Assembly: GCA_016191715.1 (NCBI GenBank) | Contig: JACPVN010000492.1 | Span: forward strand, 1-24,081 | From: Ignavibacteriota bacterium | GTDB taxonomy: Bacteria; Bacteroidota; Ignavibacteria; UBA10030; SZUA-254 | Direction of reading: 5' to 3' | Length of the DNA: 24,081 nt | The notes under the pieces: model-generated | Told to the model about the DNA's origin: nothing | Seen by the model: the letters and a program-made list of their open reading frames with translations, nothing else | Database searches by the model: none | Position numbers and translations under genes: made by a program | Part shown: positions 7,472-15,807 of the stretch, piece after piece | Layout of the letters: each line of letters opens with the position of its first letter | How positions within the stretch are numbered: position 1 is the stretch's first letter

Positions 7472-8541
7472 TGATTCGATTCGCCCATCCTGAGTATTTA
7501 TATGCGCTGGCGCTCGTGCCGTTCTTGCTCGTGCTGTTTTGGCTTGCTCGTCGCTGGCGGTTGAATGCAATGAAACGCTATGGCAATCTTTCGTTGCTCG
7601 AACAATTGATGCCGCAGGCGAGCAGGAAGAAACCAATCCTGAAGTTTTTCCTTCATGCGGGAGCGTTCACCTTTCTCGTTCTCGGTCTTGCCAATCCGCA
7701 AATCGGAACAAAGATGGAAGAAGTGAAACGCGAGGGCGTGGACATTTTTATCTGTCTCGATGTTTCCAACAGCATGAAATCAGAAGACATCAAACCGAAC
7801 AGGTTGGAAAGCGCGAAGCGGGAAATTTCTCAGATGCTCGACAAATTTGAAAACGACCGCATTGGTATCGTGGTGTTTGCCGGCGATAGTTATCTGCAAC
7901 TTCCTCTCACATCGGATTACAGCGCGGCACGGCTTCTCATCAGCACGATTGATGTTGACATTGTTCCGATTCAGGGAACGGCAATTGGTTCTGCAATCAA
8001 GATGGCAATGAAATCATTTGTCGAAGAAGAAAAGAAGCACAAAGCGATTGTCATTATCACCGACGGAGAAAATCATGAAGACGATGCGTTGACCGCGGCA
8101 AAAGATGCCGCAGAAGAAGGCGCGGTTGTTCACACGATTGGCATGGGTTCGCCGGAAGGTTCGCCGATTCCAATTTATCAGGATAATGTTCAGGTCGGAT
8201 TCAAAAAGGATTCAGAGGGAAGCGTTGTCATGACAAGACTTGATGAGAGCGGGCTACAACAAATCGCTGACGCCGGCAAAGGACGATACATCCGTGCGAG
8301 CAATCAGCAAAGCGAACTTGATGAAATGCTGAAGGATATTCAGGCGATGGAAAAAAAAGAATTCGGCGCGAAAGTCTTCACAGAATATGAAGATCGCTTT
8401 CAATATTTTCTTGCCGTAGCGGCGTTCCTGTTGATCCTCGAATACTTTTTATCTGAACGAAAAAATGTACTTGTTGCAAAATGGAAATCGCTTCTCGCTA
8501 AACCGTTCACCCTCAGACGACAAAACTCGGAGTGGAAATGA
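7471..8541 (+). CDS. batB: BatB, vWA-domain membrane protein
   Basis: A paralogue of BatA (356 residues) with the same plan: two N-terminal membrane segments (about 8-26 and 57-74), a vWA domain, and a C-terminal helix (about 308-325). The MIDAS is complete: DVSNS (D97, S99, S101), T170 in IQGTAIG and D198 in IITDGENHED. The N-terminal motif FAHPEYLYAL resembles the YANPEYFLLL start of BatA, showing the duplication. It overlaps batA by one base (TGATG) and batC by four, so its translation is probably coupled. BatA and BatB are expected to form a membrane complex whose metal-dependent adhesion sites engage the MoxR ATPase or the BatD partners; this is inferred from the families. Confidence 0.94.
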   Translation: MIRFAHPEYLYALALVPFLLVLFWLARRWRLNAMKRYGNLSLLEQLMPQASRKKPILKFFLHAGAFTFLVLGLANPQIGTKMEEVKREGVDIFICLDVSNSMKSEDIKPNRLESAKREISQMLDKFENDRIGIVVFAGDSYLQLPLTSDYSAARLLISTIDVDIVPIQGTAIGSAIKMAMKSFVEEEKKHKAIVIITDGENHEDDALTAAKDAAEEGAVVHTIGMGSPEGSPIPIYQDNVQVGFKKDSEGSVVMTRLDESGLQQIADAGKGRYIRASNQQSELDEMLKDIQAMEKKEFGAKVFTEYEDRFQYFLAVAAFLLILEYFLSERKNVLVAKWKSLLAKPFTLRRQNSEWK

Positions 8542-9272
8542 TAACACGATTTGTACTTACAATATTCTTTTTCTGTTTGATGTTCTCAAACGCATTTACT
8601 CAATCGGAACGTTCACACATTCGTGACGGTAACAGCGCGTACAAAGAAAAAAAATATTCCGACGCGGAAGTCAGTTACAAAAAGTCGCTTGAGAAAAACA
8701 AAGACCTCGTCGAAGGTTCGTTCAACTTGGGCGATGCGTTGTACAAGCAAGACCGGTTTGGTGAGGCGGCGGAACAATATCGCATGTCTGCAATGAAAGC
8801 GAAAGACAACGAACTCAAGGCGCAGGCATTGCACAATTTAGGTAACTCGTTGCTGAAGGAACAGAAATTTCAGGAAAGTCTCGCCGCGTATAAGGAAGCA
8901 TTGAAAGCCAATCCGAAAGACACGGAAACGAAATACAATTACGAGTATGCAAAACGTATGCTACAACAACAACAGCAACAACAACAACAGCAGCAACGTC
9001 AGGAAAAGAAAGACGACAAGAAGCAGGACGAAAAGCAAAATCAGGACCAACAAAAGCAAGACCAACAGAAACAGCAACAAGACCAACAGCAAAAACAGGA
9101 ACAGCAGAAGCAAGAGCAAGCCAAGCAACAGCAGGCACAGCAGAAGAAACAGCAAATCTCAAAGGAAGATGCTGAAAGAATTTTAGAAGCGCTGAAGAAC
9201 GACGAGAAAAAAGTACAGAAGAAATTACAGAAGAAAGTTCCTGCTCGCGGTCAGGTGGAGAAAGATTGGTGA
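8538..9272 (+). CDS. batC: BatC, exported TPR protein with Gln/Lys-rich tail
   Basis: A 244-residue protein. A signal peptide (1-22, ending FTQ) is followed by three TPR units (about 27-60, 61-94, 95-128), then a Gln/Lys/Asp-rich low-complexity stretch (143-206) and a short charged C-terminus ending EKDW, a typical BatC ending. The ATG at 8538 is preferred over the GTG two codons upstream: it overlaps the batB stop as ATGA and has GGAG five bases before it. The TPRs suggest a scaffold for the BatA/B/D assembly on the outer face of the membrane. It is followed by a 98-base gap holding a double hairpin, the only real gap between the five core bat genes. Confidence 0.92.
   Translation: MITRFVLTIFFFCLMFSNAFTQSERSHIRDGNSAYKEKKYSDAEVSYKKSLEKNKDLVEGSFNLGDALYKQDRFGEAAEQYRMSAMKAKDNELKAQALHNLGNSLLKEQKFQESLAAYKEALKANPKDTETKYNYEYAKRMLQQQQQQQQQQQRQEKKDDKKQDEKQNQDQQKQDQQKQQQDQQQKQEQQKQEQAKQQQAQQKKQQISKEDAERILEALKNDEKKVQKKLQKKVPARGQVEKDW
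8964..9155 (+). repeat. CAA/CAG-rich low-complexity tract in batC
   Basis: The DNA is a run of CAA and CAG codons interspersed with AAG, GAC and GAA, coding residues 143-206 of BatC. It starts with eleven consecutive Gln codons. Slippage-prone sequence of this kind may vary in length between strains. Confidence 0.85.
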
Positions 9273-9282
9273 TGCTCATAAT

Positions 9283-9332
9283 TGTAGGTCGAACTTCAGT
9301 TCGACCACGGGCGAATTAAAATTCGCCCTACA
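9283..9332. repeat. Double-hairpin REP-like element between batC and batD
   Basis: Two perfect hairpins lie back to back. GGTCGAACT/AGTTCGACC (9287-9295, 9298-9306) has a 2-base loop, and GGGCGAATT/AATTCGCCC (9309-9317, 9320-9328) has a 2-base loop. The outer ends TGTAGGTCGAA and TTCGCCCTACA are also near-inverted repeats (10 of 11). A short T-run (ATTTTTATT) follows, so it could attenuate transcription into batD/batE or mark an mRNA processing point. Confidence 0.75.
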
Positions 9333-9370
9333 TTTTTATTAACTAACAGATTATTCGTACTTTACTCACA

Positions 9371-11224
9371 GTGTTTCGGAATAGCATAACATCAACAACA
9401 AAACTTCGACTGACACTCGGAGTTTTTCTTTTCGTATTCATCTCAGCGTCGTTGTTTGCGCAGGAGTTTACTGCAACGGTTAATAGAAACCGCGTTGCCA
9501 TGGGCGAACAGTTCGAACTGACATTTATCTTGAATGGTGCAGGAAGCGGGAAGAATTTCCGTCCGCCGGCGTTTAATGATTTCCTCACGCTCTCCGGTCC
9601 GAATCAATCCACAAACTGGCAATTCATTAACGGACAACAATCCGTTTCCATTTCGTACGGATATGTGTTACAACCGCGAGCAGAAGGAAAATTCACAATT
9701 CCTTCTGCGACCATCGAAGCGAGCGGAAAAACTCTTCAGACAAAACCCATCACGATTGTAGTTACGAAAGGCGCACAGCAACAACAACGTCAATCGAACC
9801 GTGGAGGACAACAACAGAACGATGCCGATGTCTCTCAGCAAATCGGCGATAATCTTTTTCTCCGTGTCAGTGTGGACAAATCGAAATGTTACCAGGGCGA
9901 ACAAATCACGGCGACGTACAAAATCTATACGCGCGTGAACATTGCTAACTACCAACTGAATAAAGTTCCGGCGCTCACTGGTTTCTGGAGCGAAGATTTG
10001 GAAGTGCCAAAACAGATTCAACTCACGAATGAAACGGTAAATGGCAAACAATACCGCGTCGGCGTGTTGAAGAAAGTCGCATTGTTTGCACAGCGAAGCG
10101 GAACGCTCACGCTCGACCCGATGGAGGTTGAGTGTGTTGTACAAGTTCAGTCTCGCCGACGCTCGAACGATATTTTCGACCAATTTTTTAATGACCCGTT
10201 TTTCGGAAATGTCCGGAACGTCAATTATAAAGTTGTAAGCGACCCGGTAAAAATCACCGTTCAGGAATTGCCCCAGGAAAATTTACCAATCGGATTTCCC
10301 GGAGCGGTAGGCAAGTTTTCGATGGAAGCGTGGCTCGATAAGAAACAGACGAAAACGAATGAAGCAGTGACACTAAAAATAAAGATTAGCGGACGCGGCA
10401 ATATCAAACTGCTTGATGAGCCGGCGATTGTTATTCCCCCCGACCTTGAAAAGTACGACCCGAAAATATCGGACAACATCACGAAACAGGGAAATCTCAT
10501 TTCCGGAAGCCGCACGTTCGAGTACCTTTTGATTCCGCGACACGCAGGCGAACAAAAAATCGCTTCGTTCCTGTTCTCGTATTTTGATGTTGACAAAAAA
10601 ACATATGTTACAATCAATAGCCCCGAGTTTGTTCTCTCGGTCGGGAAAGGAACCGAACTTGCAAGCGCGCCGGTTTCCGGAATCTCGAAAGAAGATGTGA
10701 AACTGCTTGGCGAAGATATTCGGTTCATCAAAAGCGGAGGAGTGAATCTGCAACGGCGCGGTGAACGGCTGTTCGGTTCTCCTCTTTTTTATGCTTTGTC
10801 ATTCAGCCCGATAATTCTGTTTGTCGGGTTTGTCATGTTCATGCGCAAGCGGGACAAAATGCTGGGTGATGTTCTTGCAGTCCGCAACCGCAAAGCGAGG
10901 AAGATGGCACAACAACGATTGTCGGTTGCTAAAAAACATCTCAGCGCACAAAAGCGAGAAGAGTTTTACAACGAAGTCGCCCGTGCGTTGTGGGGATATG
11001 TTTCCGATAAACTCGGCATTCCGCCATCAGATCTGACGATTGATACAGTTCGGAGTTCGCTTGAACAGCGCGGCGTTCCGGTAGAATCCATTTCAAAACT
11101 CGCGTCAACATTCGAGCAATGCGAATATGCCCGTTTCGCACCTTCGTCCGATTCCTCTCAAATGGATTCGATGTATAACGAAGCAGTTTCTCTCATTTCC
11201 ACCATCGAGGACCATGTGCGATGA
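9371..11224 (+). CDS. batD: BatD, oxygen-tolerance family membrane protein
   Basis: A 617-residue BatD of usual length. A signal peptide (about 11-31, ending LFAQ) leads into a long extracytoplasmic region of beta-sandwich repeats (about 32-430), including a Gln-rich linker (136-149) and the FFNDPFFGN segment near 272. One membrane helix (about 472-492) and a cytoplasmic helical tail (about 500-617) follow. The start is a GTG at 9371: no in-frame ATG precedes the signal peptide and a stop lies 27 bases upstream. No Shine-Dalgarno is evident. It overlaps batE by four bases (ATGA), so the two are probably translated together. The architecture parallels the short BatD-like protein upstream. Confidence 0.92.
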   Translation: MFRNSITSTTKLRLTLGVFLFVFISASLFAQEFTATVNRNRVAMGEQFELTFILNGAGSGKNFRPPAFNDFLTLSGPNQSTNWQFINGQQSVSISYGYVLQPRAEGKFTIPSATIEASGKTLQTKPITIVVTKGAQQQQRQSNRGGQQQNDADVSQQIGDNLFLRVSVDKSKCYQGEQITATYKIYTRVNIANYQLNKVPALTGFWSEDLEVPKQIQLTNETVNGKQYRVGVLKKVALFAQRSGTLTLDPMEVECVVQVQSRRRSNDIFDQFFNDPFFGNVRNVNYKVVSDPVKITVQELPQENLPIGFPGAVGKFSMEAWLDKKQTKTNEAVTLKIKISGRGNIKLLDEPAIVIPPDLEKYDPKISDNITKQGNLISGSRTFEYLLIPRHAGEQKIASFLFSYFDVDKKTYVTINSPEFVLSVGKGTELASAPVSGISKEDVKLLGEDIRFIKSGGVNLQRRGERLFGSPLFYALSFSPIILFVGFVMFMRKRDKMLGDVLAVRNRKARKMAQQRLSVAKKHLSAQKREEFYNEVARALWGYVSDKLGIPPSDLTIDTVRSSLEQRGVPVESISKLASTFEQCEYARFAPSSDSSQMDSMYNEAVSLISTIEDHVR

Positions 11225-11967
11225 AAAATATTCTTTTTCTTTTCATTGTTCTCGTTCAGTTTTCTTTGGGACAGGAAGCCGATGTTCAGTTCGAGCAGGC
11301 GAATCAGTTATATCGCACCGGAGAATATGAAAACGCGACACAAGCATACGAACAAGTTCTCTTGAACGGCTACGAACATGCAGCATTATACTACAATCTC
11401 GGCAACTCGTACTTCAAACTGAAAAATTATCCTGCCGCAATTCTCAATTACGAACGGGCAAAACGCCTCGCTCCGAACGACGAAGAACTCGACCATAACA
11501 TTCGTCTTGCCAATCTTCATGTAGTGGACAAGATTGAACCTGTGCCGCAACTGTTTCTCATCGAGTGGTGGCGCGCCTCCGTCAACTATCTTTCGACGGA
11601 TGGTTGGGCATTGGCGGGCATCGTGCTTTTATGGGCAACGGTTCTTTTCGGTTCGCTTCTCTTGTTGATTCGCTCTGATATTCTCAGGAGAATGTGTTTA
11701 CTTCTTGCCGTTGTTCTCTTTATCACGAGCGTTCTTTCGTTTGTCGGAATGATGCAACGGAACGCGTTGGAAGCAGAAGAATTTGCAATTGTCTTCTCTC
11801 CCTCTGTCTCAGTTAAAAGCGCACCCGATGCACAAAGCACCGACTTGTTTGTCATTCATGAAGGAGTGAAAGCACGGGTGCTTGACTCCGTCGGAGAGTG
11901 GAAAAAAATCAAACTCGCCGATGGAAAAGTTGGGTGGATGCCGGCGGGCGACTTTCAAGTGATTTGA
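11221..11967 (+). CDS. batE: BatE, TPR plus SH3-like membrane protein
   Basis: A 248-residue final gene of the operon. A signal peptide (1-18) is followed by two TPR units (about 21-54, 55-88; the second includes ALYYNLGNSYFKLKNYPAAI), two membrane helices (about 129-150 and 158-177) and a C-terminal bacterial SH3 domain (about 186-248, SVKSAPDAQST...VGEWKKIKLADGKVGWM). The order TPR, two helices, SH3 is that of Bacteroidota BatE. GAGGA lies about nine bases upstream of the ATG. A strong palindrome follows, separating it from genes converging on the opposite strand. Confidence 0.92.
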   Translation: MKNILFLFIVLVQFSLGQEADVQFEQANQLYRTGEYENATQAYEQVLLNGYEHAALYYNLGNSYFKLKNYPAAILNYERAKRLAPNDEELDHNIRLANLHVVDKIEPVPQLFLIEWWRASVNYLSTDGWALAGIVLLWATVLFGSLLLLIRSDILRRMCLLLAVVLFITSVLSFVGMMQRNALEAEEFAIVFSPSVSVKSAPDAQSTDLFVIHEGVKARVLDSVGEWKKIKLADGKVGWMPAGDFQVI

Positions 11968-11974
11968 GTTAGCA

Positions 11975-12005
11975 CTTGCCACGCACCTCAGAGGTGCGTG
12001 GCAAG
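11975..12005. terminator. Perfect 15-bp dyad between convergent genes
   Basis: CTTGCCACGCACCTC (11975-11989), a single central A, then its exact complement (11991-12005). It lies between the batE stop and the end of the - strand gene at 12013, where a bidirectional terminator is expected. No T-run follows, so it may instead be a dispersed REP-like palindrome that also blocks read-through. Confidence 0.6.
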
Positions 12006-12012
12006 TCCCATC

Positions 12013-12834
12013 TCACCAACCTGTTACCAATAAATTTTTAGCCGCTCGTAATCCGCATTTCTGATATTTGTGATACGCCTCAGCGGCACGAAGACGAATT
12101 TCTTCATCGCTTTCATGAAGTATCCAACCGTCAAGCGCACTCTTTAATGTATAGGCTTCAGGCGCCATCAATCCCGTAGTCCACAAAAGCGGAGTTGCAC
12201 CTGCCGCTTGAAGCGGTTCTGTAAAGTACGATTTACTCATGCACGCGAGAATGATAGCATCTCTCTTCACAGTATCCACCCTCTTAGGATATGTATCAAG
12301 TTGGAAATCCATGAGACCGTCGTGACCGATGTATGCGACTAACCTTGCATTCCCGCCGATTGCCAGAGCAATCTTGCCATTATCCACACGCACCGTTTCT
12401 TGATTTCCGCCGGATGCCGATGTGAGAAAATCAACAACGGTCTGTTTAATTTCGCTCCCTTTGTATGCATCGGCTACAAGATAAGCATCATCCGTACGAT
12501 GTTTGAAAATACATCGCTCCATAATATTTTCTCGCGGATTCTGTATCGTGGATATCAACTTCCACTCCTGACTTTGTCTGAAATGAGTTTTCACTCCATA
12601 CAAAGCGCCCCAATATAAATTATTGTCCGGGTCAGTTCCGTTTCCGAGTATCTTCGGAACAGGAATGATTCCCTGATTCTCGTTGTCACAGAGAGCGACG
12701 AAGACATGGACAACTCTTGGTGCAACCTGTGCAACTGTCTCGTAACTCAGGAAAAGTGAAAGGAGAACCGGAACAATACATATCATTGTCCTCTTGTTAT
12801 TCCACATCGCTAAGATTGATCTCCTATCTTCCAT
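12013..12834 (-). CDS. Exported protein of unknown function, caspase-like His/Cys pattern
   Basis: 273 residues; I do not recognise a named family. A signal peptide ends near AQ36. Alternative starts are at M10 (12807, with KR before the hydrophobic core and AGGAGA 12 bases upstream) and M17. The body has two motifs each preceded by a hydrophobic strand: VAYIGHDGLMDF (H171) and AIILACMSKSYF (C198), followed by LLWTTGLMAPEAY. The strand-His-Gly then strand-Ala-Cys order resembles caspase-fold peptidases, with a 27-residue His-Cys spacing. The gene lies 12 bases after a clear caspase-like gene, so the two are probably co-transcribed. Calling it a cysteine peptidase is inference; it could be an inactive relative or an unrelated alpha/beta fold. 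Confidence 0.75.
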   Translation of the reverse strand: MEDRRSILAMWNNKRTMICIVPVLLSLFLSYETVAQVAPRVVHVFVALCDNENQGIIPVPKILGNGTDPDNNLYWGALYGVKTHFRQSQEWKLISTIQNPRENIMERCIFKHRTDDAYLVADAYKGSEIKQTVVDFLTSASGGNQETVRVDNGKIALAIGGNARLVAYIGHDGLMDFQLDTYPKRVDTVKRDAIILACMSKSYFTEPLQAAGATPLLWTTGLMAPEAYTLKSALDGWILHESDEEIRLRAAEAYHKYQKCGLRAAKNLLVTGW

Positions 12835-12846
12835 ATAACATGATCC

Positions 12847-15717
12847 TCAGCGGAGTAAGACCATCTTCTTCACACTTTGAAATAACTCGCCATCCGGCTT
12901 CATGCTTTGAGCAACAATTCTATAGATGTAAACTCCGCTTGGTAAACCACTTGCATCAAATGTAACTTGATGAGTCCCGGCTTCTAATTGCTCATTGTTT
13001 CTCAGTGTGGTAATTTCGCGACCTAACAGGTCATGAACTTTCATGGATACGATTGAAACTTCGGGTAAATCAAACTCAATGATTGTTGTTGGATTGAATG
13101 GATTAGGATAATCTTGTTTCAGTGCGAACGATGCTGGAATACTTTTACTGCCCTGATACCTCAGCACAATCTGAAATACCTGATCTTCCTGCCCGCGATC
13201 AGGTATCGGGATTTGAACTGCTCCCTTCGTCGTGAAGCCAATCCCCTTCTCACCTACTATTAAAAGTGCTTCAACGGCTGGCTGTTTGATCTCCCAGCTT
13301 ATCGTCAAGGGATATTGAGCAGAGGAAATCGAGATGGGAAAATCTCCGCGAGTACTTTCATCAACAACTTCCACTATCTTGTTGGATACGAATCGAACCT
13401 CAAACACACCCCGAGGCGGCTGGGGAGGCAACTCATTGTGAATGCCTGTTGAAAAATCTCTCTTCCTGCCGTAGTATAACGTCTGTGAGTTGGTAGCCGC
13501 ATCGGTGACCGTAAGGATGTTAAGTCTGTTAAAAATATCTTGCTTAGCAATAATGTTGGAGCCGGTGTATCCTGACAAGTCCACCACTAGTTTTCCTACT
13601 TCGTCAGCTTTTACCCAGTAACCGTGCCCGGGTATGATTGTATTGGAAACGTAATACCCTCGGTAGTAATCGAAGAAACTTGAAAGGGGAATATTGGGTG
13701 GAATGGTCGAAACACTTGAGACTTCGATGGCATGAGAAATGGATCCAACAAGGTTCCACCCCTGAACGATGTCGCATGTCTCAGCCAAAACAGATGAACC
13801 AAATACATTGACAACTTGTGCATTGTTGAATTTGAGCCAGTAGCCTTTTCCATTCTCGAGAGAATCCTGTTGGACATAGTTTCCGTTGTAATGGTAAGCG
13901 TTCGAAACTGACATAGGGAATAACATCGTCTTTGCTCTGTCTGTCACGCGCATCGGAACTGAAACAAGATTCCATTTTGCGTCAACTATAAAAGAGGTTG
14001 AAAAAAACTCATTACCTGCCGCGAATGCCCACTGACTAAAAGGCGCGTTGTACGCTGCGATGACGGTATCACCCCAAAAGAACGGGCGAAAGTTGTTCCA
14101 CAACGGATCGGGATCAGAAATGCTTGGCGATGGACGCCGAGCAAACTTCAAACGATTCAAAGGTACGTTGTCCAAGTTGGGATTGTAGTCGAAATAGATG
14201 TGGGCGGCTACTGACGTAACAGGGTTTTGTTGAAAATCCCAGTATCCACCTTCAGAGAGTGCAACGATGGTTGTGTCCTGCGGATTGATTGCGCCTGGTG
14301 TCGGATCATTGTACCGAGTAACAATCATTTCGAATGGTTGAATGACCGAGCTGAATTCCACTTCGACACCTGTTCGAGGAAATTGGTACCTGCCCGGCGC
14401 GTTGATGTTTTGCACAACCTGAACAGGAGTTCTCTGTTCGAAGAAGATGAGATTTTGCTTCTCCACGATAGAATCCGGATTCCCCGAGCGAATACAATCG
14501 TAAACCCTCTGATAACTTGGGTAACCTTTGTATTGGCGCATCAGTGCATCAAAACAATTAACCCATGCTTTTGTGAACTTTCCTTCCCCGTACCTAATAG
14601 AGTCTCCCTTATCTATTCTGCCATCACCATTTTTGTCGTCATAAACATTTCTTGAATCCGCGGTTTTTGCTGAGTCTGTAGCCGTTGTGATAATAACTAT
14701 CGAATGCTTACTCCCGAAATCGTTTTTAGCACTGCCCGATCGGCATGCCTCAATGATAATGATCTTCGCTCTCACGTTCGTTGCCTTATTCAACATTTGT
14801 GCGAGCTGACTGTAGGTGAGTTCACCATCCCTCATATTCATAACTCCTCCCGATGTACTGTCGCCGTGGCCCACGTAATAGAAAACGATTGCCACGGTAG
14901 GGTCTCCCGTGAATTCATTAATGAGGTCTTGGAGATCGGCAATCGAAGCGTTGTTTTTCCTCTCTACACGATCAACTAAGGGGCTGCCTCCATTTGGAAG
15001 AGGTGATTCCAAAGCCTTTTGCATCATATTCATATTATTTCGCCACACATTTTCTTCGCCTGTTTTGGTAGCGTGACCTCCAACCAAAATGGCGACGTTA
15101 TGATTAGACATCGGGGACTTGAATCGCCGGTTTTCCTCTGCAACTTCATATCGTGATAACTTAACAACTCTGCTTTGAGCGCTTTCTGAGAATTGTGGTT
15201 CCGGAATCCCGCGATAAAACCCATAGATGATACTCGAACTATCGCTGAATCGGTCATCATAATTTCCCCAAAGCTCAGTTGGTGATTCGTTCGGAGGAAT
15301 GACAATAGGCCACCAACTTTCATCATAATTTTCCAGTTCACCACTGGTGGCATCTACGAAAAGGAACTTGCAGGGATGTGCATAAAAGATTTCCCCCGAC
15401 AGGTCCAACCAGAAGAACCATTTATGGGACGTAACCGAGTAGCTCAGTGAACTATCAAAGGGCATGACTTCATACCCCGCTGCTAACGTGGAATCCTCTC
15501 CCGGCGGATCATACAAAAAAGCCACAAGTGTGTTCTTGTATGGGCTTGGATTAATTACTTGAGAGGTCACAATGGCAATCGCACTGTCTCGTGAAATTGA
15601 CACCGTCGAATTATGGAGATATTGTTTTTGCACGCCGTGCAATTTTATCGTCACTGACATACAAAGAAACAATACGAGTATCGTCCTTCGCCTAACGTGT
15701 AGAATAAGGTTTTGCAT
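12847..15717 (-). CDS. Exported caspase-like (peptidase C14) protein with sorting domain
   Basis: 956 residues: signal peptide (about 1-29), an N-terminal region with a PepSY-like FVDATSGE (120-127), a caspase-fold domain (about 205-430), a beta-rich region, the WNLVS/GKGYW module (581-713), a linker (about 748-810) and a sorting-type domain (864-956, QDYPNPFNPTTIIEF, HDLLGREI, SGVYIYRI). The catalytic pair is visible as H284 (FYYVGHGDS) and C325 (IIIEACRSG). An EF-hand-like loop D361-D372 (DKNGDGRIDKGD) lies after the Cys. The protein should act outside the cell or at its surface, cleaving proteins after basic or acidic residues; the specificity cannot be read. AAGGA lies 7 bases before the ATG. 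Confidence 0.88.
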   Translation of the reverse strand: MQNLILHVRRRTILVLFLCMSVTIKLHGVQKQYLHNSTVSISRDSAIAIVTSQVINPSPYKNTLVAFLYDPPGEDSTLAAGYEVMPFDSSLSYSVTSHKWFFWLDLSGEIFYAHPCKFLFVDATSGELENYDESWWPIVIPPNESPTELWGNYDDRFSDSSSIIYGFYRGIPEPQFSESAQSRVVKLSRYEVAEENRRFKSPMSNHNVAILVGGHATKTGEENVWRNNMNMMQKALESPLPNGGSPLVDRVERKNNASIADLQDLINEFTGDPTVAIVFYYVGHGDSTSGGVMNMRDGELTYSQLAQMLNKATNVRAKIIIIEACRSGSAKNDFGSKHSIVIITTATDSAKTADSRNVYDDKNGDGRIDKGDSIRYGEGKFTKAWVNCFDALMRQYKGYPSYQRVYDCIRSGNPDSIVEKQNLIFFEQRTPVQVVQNINAPGRYQFPRTGVEVEFSSVIQPFEMIVTRYNDPTPGAINPQDTTIVALSEGGYWDFQQNPVTSVAAHIYFDYNPNLDNVPLNRLKFARRPSPSISDPDPLWNNFRPFFWGDTVIAAYNAPFSQWAFAAGNEFFSTSFIVDAKWNLVSVPMRVTDRAKTMLFPMSVSNAYHYNGNYVQQDSLENGKGYWLKFNNAQVVNVFGSSVLAETCDIVQGWNLVGSISHAIEVSSVSTIPPNIPLSSFFDYYRGYYVSNTIIPGHGYWVKADEVGKLVVDLSGYTGSNIIAKQDIFNRLNILTVTDAATNSQTLYYGRKRDFSTGIHNELPPQPPRGVFEVRFVSNKIVEVVDESTRGDFPISISSAQYPLTISWEIKQPAVEALLIVGEKGIGFTTKGAVQIPIPDRGQEDQVFQIVLRYQGSKSIPASFALKQDYPNPFNPTTIIEFDLPEVSIVSMKVHDLLGREITTLRNNEQLEAGTHQVTFDASGLPSGVYIYRIVAQSMKPDGELFQSVKKMVLLR

Positions 15718-15724
15718 ATACTAT

Positions 15725-15729
15725 TCCTT
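15725..15729 (-). promoter_or_regulatory. Ribosome binding site of the caspase-like gene
   Basis: On the - strand AAGGA ends 7 bases before the ATG at 15717. It supports that start, which is followed directly by a basic n-region and hydrophobic core. Confidence 0.6.
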
Positions 15730-15777
15730 TCTTGATTTGTAATTTTATTATTTTTGTTCCCACACTCCCGATACTGT

Positions 15778-15807
15778 GTTAGAACTTTTTTAAAAAAATA
15801 GTTTCAA
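15778..15807 (-). promoter_or_regulatory. Weak promoter candidate for the caspase-like gene
   Basis: On the - strand TTGAAA (15807-15802) and TCTAAC (15783-15778) are 18 bases apart, a partial match to a general sigma-70 promoter. No Bacteroidota TAnnTTTG box is seen upstream of this gene. The surrounding DNA is AT-rich, so chance matches are likely. Confidence 0.2.

Noticed and set aside
8961..9155. Open frame on the - strand encoding an almost pure poly-Leu protein
   Set aside because: It is the reverse reading of the CAA/CAG tract of batC; the sense gene has family-specific TPRs and the EKDW end.
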